DNA from: CAYQOX01 sp964419335
GTDB taxonomy: Bacteria; Hinthialibacterota; Hinthialibacteria; Hinthialibacterales; Hinthialibacteraceae
DNA: 42,241 nt
Direction of reading: 5' to 3'
Assembly: GCA_964419335.1 (NCBI GenBank)
Contig: CAYQOX010000038.1
Location: 1-42,241, forward strand
The notes below the pieces were generated by a model, which ran no database searches, had not been told where the DNA came from, and saw only the letters and a list, made by a program, of their open reading frames with translations. How positions within the stretch are numbered: the stretch's first letter is position 1; each line of letters opens with the position of its first letter. This document shows, piece by piece, positions 24,228 through 31,682 of this stretch. A program made the translations under genes and the position numbers.

Positions 24228-25136
24228 ATGCCAAAGAAATTATCCATCGGATCTTGGGCCTATTGCACCGGGCCTTACGAAGAAAATCCTATTCCATTTG
24301 ACAAAATTGTTCGTACTTTAAGTGCGTATGGTTTTGACGGTGTGGAAGTGGCGGGAATGGGGCCTCACATTCATCCCGACAGTTATCCTATGAAGGCCGA
24401 CCGGGAGAAAGTTAAAAACTTGATTAAGGTGAACGGATTGGAAGTTTCCGGTTTGGCAGCGGACTTTTGGTCCTTTCCCGGCCCGGGGACAGCGGAAGCG
24501 CATGAGAATAATCTTTATATGAATGTATTCAAGAAGAATCTTCAACTGTGCTTGGATATCGGTTCACCCGCTATACGCGTCGATACCGTCAACGGTCCAG
24601 AAGGGATACCTGGGGTCGAGCGTCAAGTTGCCTGGGATCGGATAGTCAACGTGTGGCGTGAATGCGCGCAGCTGGCCGAAGATTTCGGGGTGAAATTGGT
24701 GTGGGAATTCGAGCCGGGCTTCATGTTTAACAAACCTAGCGAAGTGGTTCAGATGGTCAACGATGTCGGCCATCCAAACTTCACTGTGCTTTTCGATACG
24801 TGTCATGCTTACATGTGTGGAGTGGTCGGTTCGCGTCAACCTGGCGAGAAAGAAACACTCTCCGGCGGGGTTGCAGAGTTTGCAAGAATGCTGAAAGGTA
24901 GGATCGGGCATGTGCATCTCATTGATTCGGACGGGACCTTGCACAATGATGAGACCAGTACGCACCGCCCCTTTGGCGAAGGCAAAATCAACTTTGATGA
25001 GGTAATCCCCGCGTTGGTGGAAGATGCCGGCTACAACAGCCAATGGTGGGCGATCGATCTTTGTTTCTGGCCTGAAGCGTGGGATGTGACCCGTAACGCT
25101 CAGGAATTTCTGAAACCGTATTTGCAAAAATACTGA
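24228..25136 (+). CDS. sugar phosphate isomerase/epimerase (xylose isomerase-like TIM barrel)
   Basis: The 302-residue product belongs to the AP endonuclease 2/xylose isomerase-like barrel family, whose members isomerise or epimerise sugars and sugar acids using a divalent metal. Visible elements are YGFDGVEVAGMG near residue 35, SPAIRVDTVNGPEG, LVWEFEPGFMFNKPSEVV (metal-ligand Glu), NFTVLFDTCHAYM (Asp/His), GRIGHVHLIDSDGT and GEGKINFDEVIPAL. The metal ligands appear complete. The ribosome binding site GGGGGAGAG precedes the ATG. It lies between the phosphomannose-isomerase-like gene and a zinc alcohol dehydrogenase with gaps of 77 and 55 bases, so all three probably share one transcript. The true substrate is unknown. 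Confidence 0.85.
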   Translation: MPKKLSIGSWAYCTGPYEENPIPFDKIVRTLSAYGFDGVEVAGMGPHIHPDSYPMKADREKVKNLIKVNGLEVSGLAADFWSFPGPGTAEAHENNLYMNVFKKNLQLCLDIGSPAIRVDTVNGPEGIPGVERQVAWDRIVNVWRECAQLAEDFGVKLVWEFEPGFMFNKPSEVVQMVNDVGHPNFTVLFDTCHAYMCGVVGSRQPGEKETLSGGVAEFARMLKGRIGHVHLIDSDGTLHNDETSTHRPFGEGKINFDEVIPALVEDAGYNSQWWAIDLCFWPEAWDVTRNAQEFLKPYLQKY

Positions 25137-25191
25137 TTCGCCTCCAAAATAAAAGAGCATTCGTTTTAAAGAACGGAGAGGAGTTGTTATC

Positions 25192-26268
25192 ATGGCTGAA
25201 AAAATGGCAGCGCAAATTTTTTATGAACCCAAGAAATTAGAACTCAAAGACGTGGATGTACCTACTCCTGGTCCCGATGAAGTTCTTGTCCGGGTTAACT
25301 CCTGTGGCATTTGTGGTTCTGATCTGGCTTATTACTTTGGGCAAAGTTCACTTGAAACGGAAACTGGAAAAGGGCCTCTGATCTTGGGACACGAATTCTC
25401 GGGCGAAGTGGTTGATGTTGGAAACATTCCTGAGAAGATGGGACTCTTCAATAAAGGCGATCGGGTGGTGCTAGACCCGGTGCAATACTGCAATGCCTGC
25501 GAGATATGCAAACGGGGGATGCCCAATCTTTGCGAGAACAAGCAAGTGCTCGGGGTTTCTACCAACGGCGGGTTTGCGCAATACTGCGTTTCCAAATACA
25601 CCGGGGTCCATAAAATTCCTGAGAATGTGTCGAATGAACAGGCCGCACTGACCGAGCCTCTCGCCTGTGCAACCTACGCAGTGAGTAAAATGGAAGTGCA
25701 AACCGGCGATTTCTGCGTGGTTCTTGGCGGAGGCGTCCTGGGGATGCTGATGCTTCAGATTATCAAGTCGAAAGGTGCGGGAAAAGTGGCTGTGATTGAA
25801 CCGCGTGACTATCGCCTTGATATTGGCAAGAAACTTGGTGCCGATTTCCTTTACAACTTCAGCGAGAAGGGTTCACCCTACTACGTTCCCGACGTTGTCA
25901 ACGCCATCCGAGAAGCCACCGAGGGGAAATTCGCTGATGCGGTGGTGGTCGCCACCGGTTCGACCGAGGCGATGGAGCAGGCTTTAGAGATATCCGGCCG
26001 CCGTGCCCGTATCGTTTACTTCGGCTTGCCGGCCGATGATGCCTTGGTCCGGGTGCCGGCTTTGAATTCCATCCTGTGGGACAAGACGATCCGCTTTTCC
26101 TGGTTGGCGCCTTTCACATGGCCTACTGCCTTGAAATCAATCGCCAATGGCTTGGTCAATGTGGATATGGTGCGTTCCAGCAGTTTCCCCTTGGATGATC
26201 TGTCCACCGCATTGCATGAGGTCAAAGAGTGCCGTAACCAGGCGATGAAAGCTCTCATCAATCCATAA
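25192..26268 (+). CDS. zinc-dependent medium-chain alcohol/polyol dehydrogenase
   Basis: The 358-residue protein is a GroES-like alcohol dehydrogenase of the sorbitol/threonine dehydrogenase type. The catalytic zinc region is NSCGICGSDLAYYFG and LGHEFSGEVVDVG. The structural-zinc lobe is YCNACEICKRGMPNLCENK. The Rossmann core has VLGGGVLGMLMLQIIKSKG with VAVIEPRDYRLDIGKKLGAD. It would oxidise a sugar alcohol or secondary alcohol with NAD(P). Following the isomerase and epimerase genes, it likely completes a route that converts an uncommon hexose or polyol to a standard sugar phosphate. The start is supported by GGAGAGGAG just upstream. A hairpin follows after the stop. Confidence 0.88.
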   Translation: MAEKMAAQIFYEPKKLELKDVDVPTPGPDEVLVRVNSCGICGSDLAYYFGQSSLETETGKGPLILGHEFSGEVVDVGNIPEKMGLFNKGDRVVLDPVQYCNACEICKRGMPNLCENKQVLGVSTNGGFAQYCVSKYTGVHKIPENVSNEQAALTEPLACATYAVSKMEVQTGDFCVVLGGGVLGMLMLQIIKSKGAGKVAVIEPRDYRLDIGKKLGADFLYNFSEKGSPYYVPDVVNAIREATEGKFADAVVVATGSTEAMEQALEISGRRARIVYFGLPADDALVRVPALNSILWDKTIRFSWLAPFTWPTALKSIANGLVNVDMVRSSSFPLDDLSTALHEVKECRNQAMKALINP

Positions 26269-26327
26269 TATATTCCATTACACTTTTTTCGGTGAATGGT
26301 ATTAAAAAATAACTCTTTTATTCTAAT

Positions 26328-26355
26328 GAAAGGGCGCTTGAAGCGCCCTTTCCTG
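26328..26355 (+). terminator. hairpin terminator after the sugar operon
   Basis: GAAAGGGCGC (26328-26337) pairs with GCGCCCTTTC (26343-26352) around a five-base loop, and only a short T-rich tail follows. It probably terminates transcription ahead of the SRP RNA gene. Confidence 0.65.
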
Positions 26356-26594
26356 TTTAAAACTTCATTGAAAATCATGCTTGATCTTTTTTTAATGGTC
26401 TCTCCATTTTGGCAATTTCGAGTTATGATGTAAGAATGAAAGTCACTTCATCTTCAACGTTGCAAGTTGATACGATGGAATGGACAATAACCGATCTTCA
26501 AGTAGACCTTGGAGAGAAGAGATATTGTCGTTACAATCGCAACGCATCGATCGCTTCAAAAAGAGGGCTATCGGTGTTTGAAAGAGATCAGAAA

Positions 26595-26866
26595 TGGGTG
26601 TGCTAAGCGGGGAGGTAGCGGTGCCCTGTACCTGCAACCCGCTCTAGCAGGGCTGAACTCCTCCTCCGCGGGAAGTGAATGTGAGGCAGCGTCGAGTAAG
26701 GAGCGTTGATGGTCGGGTCCCACGCAATGCCGGCTCGTGAATCAGGTCAGGTCCGAAAGGAAGCAGCCTTAAGCGATTACCGGTATGTGCACCGGGAGTG
26801 CCCGGCCTGAGCCACCTGCTCGATGGCGCTTGTAGTCACTCTCTCAACGAGGAGGTGCACACCCAG
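26595..26866 (+). ncRNA. ffs: signal recognition particle RNA, large bacterial type
   Basis: The 5' part (GTGCTAAGCGGGGAGGTAGC, then CCTGCAACCCGCTCTAGCAGG) is nearly identical to the Alu domain of the Bacillus subtilis 6S-like scRNA. The Ffh-binding apical stem is at 26741-26771, with GGTCAGGTCCGAAAGGAAGC. The termini pair: GGGTGTGC at 26596-26603 with GCACACCC at 26857-26864. Length is about 270 nt. SRP RNA binds Ffh and targets nascent membrane and secreted proteins to FtsY and the Sec channel. The presence of an Alu domain marks the long form, known in Firmicutes, Thermotoga and some other phyla, in contrast to the 4.5S RNA of Proteobacteria. The apical tetraloop reads GAAA instead of the common GGAA. 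Confidence 0.95.
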
Positions 26867-27088
26867 GTAATATAATTGAAATCCGGGTGTTGTGCGATCG
26901 ATCTTCTTCCTCGGCCGGAGAGTTTTTTTAGAGATAAATGCGTAGGTACCTGAGTTGTGCGTCATCGGGTAGCCGAAAAGAGGTTTGGCCTAAGGTCGTA
27001 TCTGTATAGTATCGTTTGTACATACGTCTTCTCCATCGTTGATGGCATTCAATAAATATACGTGATGTAAAAAAGTGAAATTAAGCGG

Positions 27089-28972
27089 ATGTCACCACCC
27101 AATTCTACCGTCTCGGCCTTAAAATACCGCCCAAGTCGGTTTTCTGATGTGCTGGCTCAAGATCATGTGACCCAAACATTAAAGAACAGCCTGCGCCGGG
27201 ATCAAATCGCGAATGCTTTTCTTTTTGTTGGTTCGCGGGGGACGGGGAAGACCACCACCGCCCGCATCTTAGCCAAAGCGCTTAATTGCGACAATTTGCA
27301 AGAAGGTGAACCCTGCAACCAATGTGATTCCTGCCTGGCGGTACAAAATCAAAACCATAGCGATGTCCTGGAAATCGATGCTGCTTCCAACCGGGGTATC
27401 GATGAAATCCGCACCCTGCGGGAAAACGTGCGCTTTACTCCAACCCTAGGGCGCTACAAGGTCTATATCATTGACGAAGTGCACATGCTCACCGATGCGG
27501 CCAACAATGCTTTCCTGAAAACCTTGGAAGAGCCTCCCAGCCATGTGTGCTTCATTCTCGCAACCACTGAGTTGCATAAAATCTTGCCGACCATCCTTTC
27601 TCGCTGTCAGCGATTTCAGTTTCGCCGTATTCCCTCTACCGTGATTGTGGAGCATCTCAAAACAATCTGCGAGCAAGAAAAGATCGAGTTTGAAACTCCG
27701 GGGGAGCAAGAGCGCATTCTTTTTCAGGTTGCGAGAAAGTCGGAAGGGGGTCTGCGAGATGCGTTCTTCTTTCTGGATCAGCTGGTTTCCTTTTGTTCTG
27801 GGAAGTTGTCTCTAGCCCTTGTTGAAGATGCCTTGGGCGTGATCGAATTCGATATGATTGATCGTTATGTCAGCGCGATCTTTCAGCACGACTTGCCGGT
27901 TATTCTCGAAACGGTGGAAACCATCAGTAATCGTGGCGGGGATTTTAATGTATTCCTGAAAGAATGTTTGCATCATTTGCGCAACCTGGCGGTGGTCAAA
28001 GTATCGAGCAAGCAGACGGAATTGCTCGATCTGCCGGATGAGTATAAAAATCAATTGCAAGAGAGCGCCCAGGGTACCAGCCTTGAACAAATTCTCTATG
28101 TTACCGATGTACTTTGGGAAGCCGAACGCCGGCTCTTTTTCTCTTCCGATGCCCGCTTGGTTTTAGAAATGATTTCTATTAAAGCCGCCAAGGCGGGACA
28201 AGCCATCAAGGTAGAGGATGTGCTTAAAAACCTGGAGAATTTATCCTCCACCGAGTTTGCTTCCGTTCCTGCTCCCACTACACCCGCTTCCCCGCAAAAA
28301 GAGAATACGGCAGCAACGACACCCGCACCATCCCGGGAAGCCGCCCCCGCAGCTCCACAAGTTCAATCCGAGTCACCGGTGGTCGAAACGTTACCGGAAG
28401 AAAATTCATCGGATGAAACCTCCACCCTCGTCAATGCGTCTGAGACGAAGGAGGTTTCTGAGGTGAAGGAGGTGGATTCGGCGGAGGTCACTTCTAGTGT
28501 AACTCAGATTGAACCGCAAGCCGTTGAGCAGGACTCTCCGGCGGTCAACCATGCTTCGCTCTTCTCGATCTGGAAACATTTCTTGCATGAGATTGATGAA
28601 TCAAGCAAGGTGAGCCCGATCATCTCAGTGACCCTGAGTGATTGTGTCCCACTGGAATTGAAAGAGAACACCCTTCGTATTGGTCTTCCTACAAAAAAGA
28701 AATTTCATCTGACGCGCCTTAAAAATCAGCGTATCAGCAAGACCATTACTAACTTATTGGAGGAAGCGTTTGGGAAAACCCTTACAGTAGAATATGAAAT
28801 CCGGGATGATCTCGATACCCATGAAGACGAGTTTTCTCAGGAAACAGGGCCTACCCAGGCGGAGCCAACGAAAAAAGAGTTGCTTGATAAGGTTCAACAA
28901 GACAAAATATTCAATAAACTAATGGATGAACTGCCAGGAAAAATTTTATACATCAAACCGCACCAAACCTAA
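27089..28972 (+). CDS. dnaX: DNA polymerase III subunit gamma/tau
   Basis: The 627-residue clamp-loader subunit has an AAA+ module (about 10-230): Walker A GSRGTGKTTTAR (48-59), a zinc site C67...C76-x2-C79-x2-C82, Walker B IIDEVHML (127-134) and the sensor/arginine-finger SRC (171-173). A collar domain (about 235-380) is followed by a low-complexity Pro/Ala/Glu linker (about 385-490). A C-terminal domain (about 500-627) probably binds the polymerase or DnaB. The gene precedes ybaB and recR, the usual dnaX-ybaB-recR order. The ATG at 27089 has a weak ribosome binding site. No slippery A/T sequence that would support the shorter gamma product is obvious. Confidence 0.95.
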   Translation: MSPPNSTVSALKYRPSRFSDVLAQDHVTQTLKNSLRRDQIANAFLFVGSRGTGKTTTARILAKALNCDNLQEGEPCNQCDSCLAVQNQNHSDVLEIDAASNRGIDEIRTLRENVRFTPTLGRYKVYIIDEVHMLTDAANNAFLKTLEEPPSHVCFILATTELHKILPTILSRCQRFQFRRIPSTVIVEHLKTICEQEKIEFETPGEQERILFQVARKSEGGLRDAFFFLDQLVSFCSGKLSLALVEDALGVIEFDMIDRYVSAIFQHDLPVILETVETISNRGGDFNVFLKECLHHLRNLAVVKVSSKQTELLDLPDEYKNQLQESAQGTSLEQILYVTDVLWEAERRLFFSSDARLVLEMISIKAAKAGQAIKVEDVLKNLENLSSTEFASVPAPTTPASPQKENTAATTPAPSREAAPAAPQVQSESPVVETLPEENSSDETSTLVNASETKEVSEVKEVDSAEVTSSVTQIEPQAVEQDSPAVNHASLFSIWKHFLHEIDESSKVSPIISVTLSDCVPLELKENTLRIGLPTKKKFHLTRLKNQRISKTITNLLEEAFGKTLTVEYEIRDDLDTHEDEFSQETGPTQAEPTKKELLDKVQQDKIFNKLMDELPGKILYIKPHQT

Positions 28973-28984
28973 GGAGAAAAGACC

Positions 28985-29308
28985 ATGAAGGGTTTAGGAA
29001 ATATGGCCAATATGATGAAACAAGCCCAGAATATGCAAAAGCGACTGGGCGAGATTCAAGAAGAGCTGGAACATGAACATGTCACAGCCAGCGCCGGCGG
29101 GGAAATGGTGACTGTGACCATGAACGGTAAGCAAAAAGTCACCCAGATCAAGATCGATCCTGAAATTGTGAAAGCCGACGATGTCGAAATGTTGGAAGAC
29201 TTGATCACCGTTGCGGTGAACGAAGCTCATGACCGCGTACAGGAAATGGTCCGCGAGCGTATGACCGCCCTGACTGGAGGTATTTCAATCCCAGGTATTA
29301 CTCCATGA
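28985..29308 (+). CDS. ybaB: YbaB/EbfC nucleoid-associated protein
   Basis: The 107-residue protein has the YbaB signature: MKGLGNMANMMKQAQNMQKRLGEIQEEL, an N-terminal helix, then ASAGGEMVTVTMNGKQKVTQIKIDPEI and a C-terminal helix. YbaB proteins form DNA-binding homodimers and coat or bend DNA. It starts 12 bases after dnaX, with an AAGGAG site at 28972-28977. The TGA overlaps the ATG of recR (ATGA), indicating translational coupling. The trio dnaX-ybaB-recR suggests a role near replication and repair. Confidence 0.96.
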   Translation: MKGLGNMANMMKQAQNMQKRLGEIQEELEHEHVTASAGGEMVTVTMNGKQKVTQIKIDPEIVKADDVEMLEDLITVAVNEAHDRVQEMVRERMTALTGGISIPGITP

Positions 29309-29931
29309 CTCCCTCGCAATCGCCACACTCCTCTCCGTTTACCAACGCCCCCGCGATCGATGCGGTCGCGAAACAGCTGGCCAAGTTACCGGGTATCGGT
29401 CCTCGTATGGCTCAACGTCTGACCTTTGCTTTACTCAAACGCAAAAAGGAAGATATTCAGGAGTTAGTAGAAGCGTTGAAGAAATTATCGGACGAGGTAC
29501 GTCCCTGTTCTATGTGTGGCAATTATTCCGATCGCGATCCCTGCCATATATGCAGCGATCGTAACCGGGATCATTCCGTCATCTGTGTGGTGGAGCAACC
29601 CCAGGATTTATTCGCGATCGATCGTACCCAAAAATTTAACGGTCTCTATCATGTGCTAGGGGGAGCGCTTTCACCGATCGATGGCATTGGTCCTGAAGAG
29701 ATTGGTATACCCCGGTTAGAGCAACGGTTGAAACCGCCTGTCCAGGAGGTGATCATCGCGACCAACCCTACTATCGAAGGCGATGCCACGGCCAATTACC
29801 TGCATCAAGTGATCAAGCCCAAAGGGATGAAAGTATCCCGCATTGCCCGGGGGTTACCTTCGGGCAGCGAGTTGGAATATGCTGATGAGACCACGTTGGC
29901 GATGGCGTTTTCATCGAGGGCGGAGTTTTAA
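29305..29931 (+). CDS. recR: recombination protein RecR
   Basis: The 208-residue product shows helix-hairpin-helix LAKLPGIGPRMAQRLTFALL, a zinc finger (C68, C71, C80, C83; CSMCGNYSDRDPCHIC), and a Toprim fold with VCVVEQPQDLFAIDRTQ and VIIATNPTIEGDATANYL. RecR works with RecO/RecF to load RecA at gapped DNA. It begins ATGA-coupled to ybaB. The N-terminus is about ten residues longer than many RecR proteins (a Ser/Pro-rich start), but no better internal start is visible. Confidence 0.97.
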   Translation: MTPSQSPHSSPFTNAPAIDAVAKQLAKLPGIGPRMAQRLTFALLKRKKEDIQELVEALKKLSDEVRPCSMCGNYSDRDPCHICSDRNRDHSVICVVEQPQDLFAIDRTQKFNGLYHVLGGALSPIDGIGPEEIGIPRLEQRLKPPVQEVIIATNPTIEGDATANYLHQVIKPKGMKVSRIARGLPSGSELEYADETTLAMAFSSRAEF

Positions 29932-30081
29932 TTTTGCGCAATGAAAAAGGGGAGAACCCATCTTTGTGATGATCTAAGCTCGAAACTCGATTTTCTCCTA
30001 CTCTTTTTCTCTGGATCAAGTAAAATCTAGAGTCATAATCTTATATACAAGTAGGTTTTCCAAAAGAAGGAGAATCCGTGA

Positions 30082-30675
30082 ATGAATTTGCAAAACTATT
30101 TAGATGAATTTAACCAATTAATGCGCAAAGTTGATCCCAATGAAGTGCAGGCTTTGATCGAGGCTTTTGATGAAGCTTATGAAAACGATCGTATTGTTTT
30201 CCTTATCGGTAATGGTGGCAGCGGCGCCAATGCGTCTCATTTTTGTGAGGATTTAGGCAAAGGGACGATCGTCGATTTTGAGAAGCAAAAGCGCCTTCGG
30301 GTCATGAGCCTTACCGATAACACGCCTTATATCCTCGCATGGGCAAATGACACCTCTTACGATCGCATCTTTGTCGAGCAGTTAAAAAATTTCGCCGAAC
30401 CGGATTCTCTTTTAATCGCTATCAGTGGTTCTGGCAATAGTCCCAATGTCCTCGCTGCGGTGGAATACGCCAATCAACAGGGAATGAAAACCTTTGGGAT
30501 GTCGGGCTACGATGGGGGCAACCTCCGGCAGCTCGCCCAGCATGATCTCTATGTCCCCTCTTACGACATGGGCATGGTTGAATCAGTCCATGCGGTACTG
30601 ATGCATTATGTGATGGATCAACTCCGGGAACGCTATAAAAGGACATTGTCTCATGAAGTACGCAATCGGACTTGA
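30082..30675 (+). CDS. SIS-domain sugar isomerase, GmhA-like
   Basis: The 197-residue protein contains a SIS fold with IGNGGSGANASHFCEDLGKGT, VMSLTDNTPYILAWANDTSYD, LIAISGSGNSPNVLAAVEYA and MGMVESVHAVLMHYVMDQL, closest in style to phosphoheptose isomerases (GmhA). GmhA converts sedoheptulose 7-phosphate to heptose 7-phosphate for lipopolysaccharide core synthesis. This link to an LPS-bearing cell fits the lpxD-like gene, but the substrate could be another ketose phosphate. Its 3' end overlaps the ROK kinase gene by 23 bases, so the two are co-translated. The ATG at 30082 follows AAGGAG at 30067-30072. Confidence 0.85.
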   Translation: MNLQNYLDEFNQLMRKVDPNEVQALIEAFDEAYENDRIVFLIGNGGSGANASHFCEDLGKGTIVDFEKQKRLRVMSLTDNTPYILAWANDTSYDRIFVEQLKNFAEPDSLLIAISGSGNSPNVLAAVEYANQQGMKTFGMSGYDGGNLRQLAQHDLYVPSYDMGMVESVHAVLMHYVMDQLRERYKRTLSHEVRNRT

Positions 30676-31600
30676 AATTGGTGGAACAAAACTCCAAGCC
30701 GGCATTGGCTTAAAAGAGGATCGACTTCTCGCCCGCGCCCGAACTCAAGTCGATCCCAAACAAGGGGCGGAAGGAATTCGCAGAACCCTTCCCCAATTGA
30801 TCGAAGAAGCACTTACGGAAAGCGGGGTTACCCGAGACCAACTCTGCGGGATAGGGGTCGGCTTTGGCGGTCCGGTCCAATCCGAAGAAGGTGTCACGCT
30901 CACCTCCCATCAAATCGAGGGCTGGGATCAATTCCCTCTGCGCCAATGGTTAAGCGACCAATGGAAGCTTCCGGTTCATCTTCAGAACGATGCCAGCATT
31001 GCGGGGTATGCGGAAGCCCAGTTGGGTGCCGGGAAGGGATGCTCCCGGGTATTTTATATGACCATCGGCAGCGGCATCGGCGGGGGCTGGATCCTGGATG
31101 GCACCATTGACGAAGGCCAAGGATGGGGAGCGGGTGAAATTGGCCATACGTGGGTGCCCGATCCCGATACGGGGGAGGTGGATAAACTGGAAAACATTTG
31201 TTCCGGCTGGTCGATGGCCGAACGCGCGCGGGAGGCGATCCGTTTCGGGGAAGAATCCATTATAACCGCCAAGGTGAAGACGGTCGAGGAGATTACCGCG
31301 GAAATTGTTTATCGAGCCGCAGAATATGAAGACTTACTCGCCAGCGCAATCTTAGAAGAAACCTGCTTATCTCTCGCGGTCGCGATTTGCAATGTGATCG
31401 CTTTACTCCATCCTCACAAGGTCATCATCGGCGGCGGGGTATCGCTCATGGGTCCGTTATTTTGGGATACACTCCAGGAAATGGTCCAAGCCCACATCTT
31501 CCAGCCTTTCAATCGCAATATTGAAGTGGTTCCTGCGAAACTAGGGGAGGATGTCGTACTTATGGGGGCTGTTTTACTTGCGCAAACCTCTGAAACATAA
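30653..31600 (+). CDS. ROK-family sugar kinase without the zinc-motif cysteines
   Basis: The 315-residue product shows the ATPase-superfamily sugar kinase motifs: LEIGGTKLQAGIG at the N-terminus, VGFGGPVQ, LQNDASIAGYAEAQLG (catalytic Asp in NDAS) and MTIGSGIGGGWILDG. The usual ROK motif is GH...CxCGxxGCxE. Here GEIGHTWVPDPDTGEVDKLENICSGWSMAER keeps the first His but lacks the cysteine cluster, so zinc binding as in typical glucokinases is doubtful. Its start lies inside the SIS gene. The pair may phosphorylate and isomerise a sugar in the cytoplasm. Glucokinase and N-acetylhexosamine kinase are both possible. Confidence 0.82.
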   Translation: MKYAIGLEIGGTKLQAGIGLKEDRLLARARTQVDPKQGAEGIRRTLPQLIEEALTESGVTRDQLCGIGVGFGGPVQSEEGVTLTSHQIEGWDQFPLRQWLSDQWKLPVHLQNDASIAGYAEAQLGAGKGCSRVFYMTIGSGIGGGWILDGTIDEGQGWGAGEIGHTWVPDPDTGEVDKLENICSGWSMAERAREAIRFGEESIITAKVKTVEEITAEIVYRAAEYEDLLASAILEETCLSLAVAICNVIALLHPHKVIIGGGVSLMGPLFWDTLQEMVQAHIFQPFNRNIEVVPAKLGEDVVLMGAVLLAQTSET

Positions 31601-31682
31601 TTCTTCTTAATGAGGCTTTTTTATTGCAATTCACCCTATTTCCTTCCATAATACATAGAATCAACATGGGAAGGAGTGATGG

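Noticed and set aside
26409..26606. 65-residue reading frame running into the SRP RNA
   Set aside because: It overlaps a well-supported structural RNA and has no homology.
26900..26935. Terminator of the SRP RNA (CTC-GAG hairpin with a run of seven T)
   Set aside because: Only three base pairs form convincingly, so it was not listed, although the T-run is suggestive.
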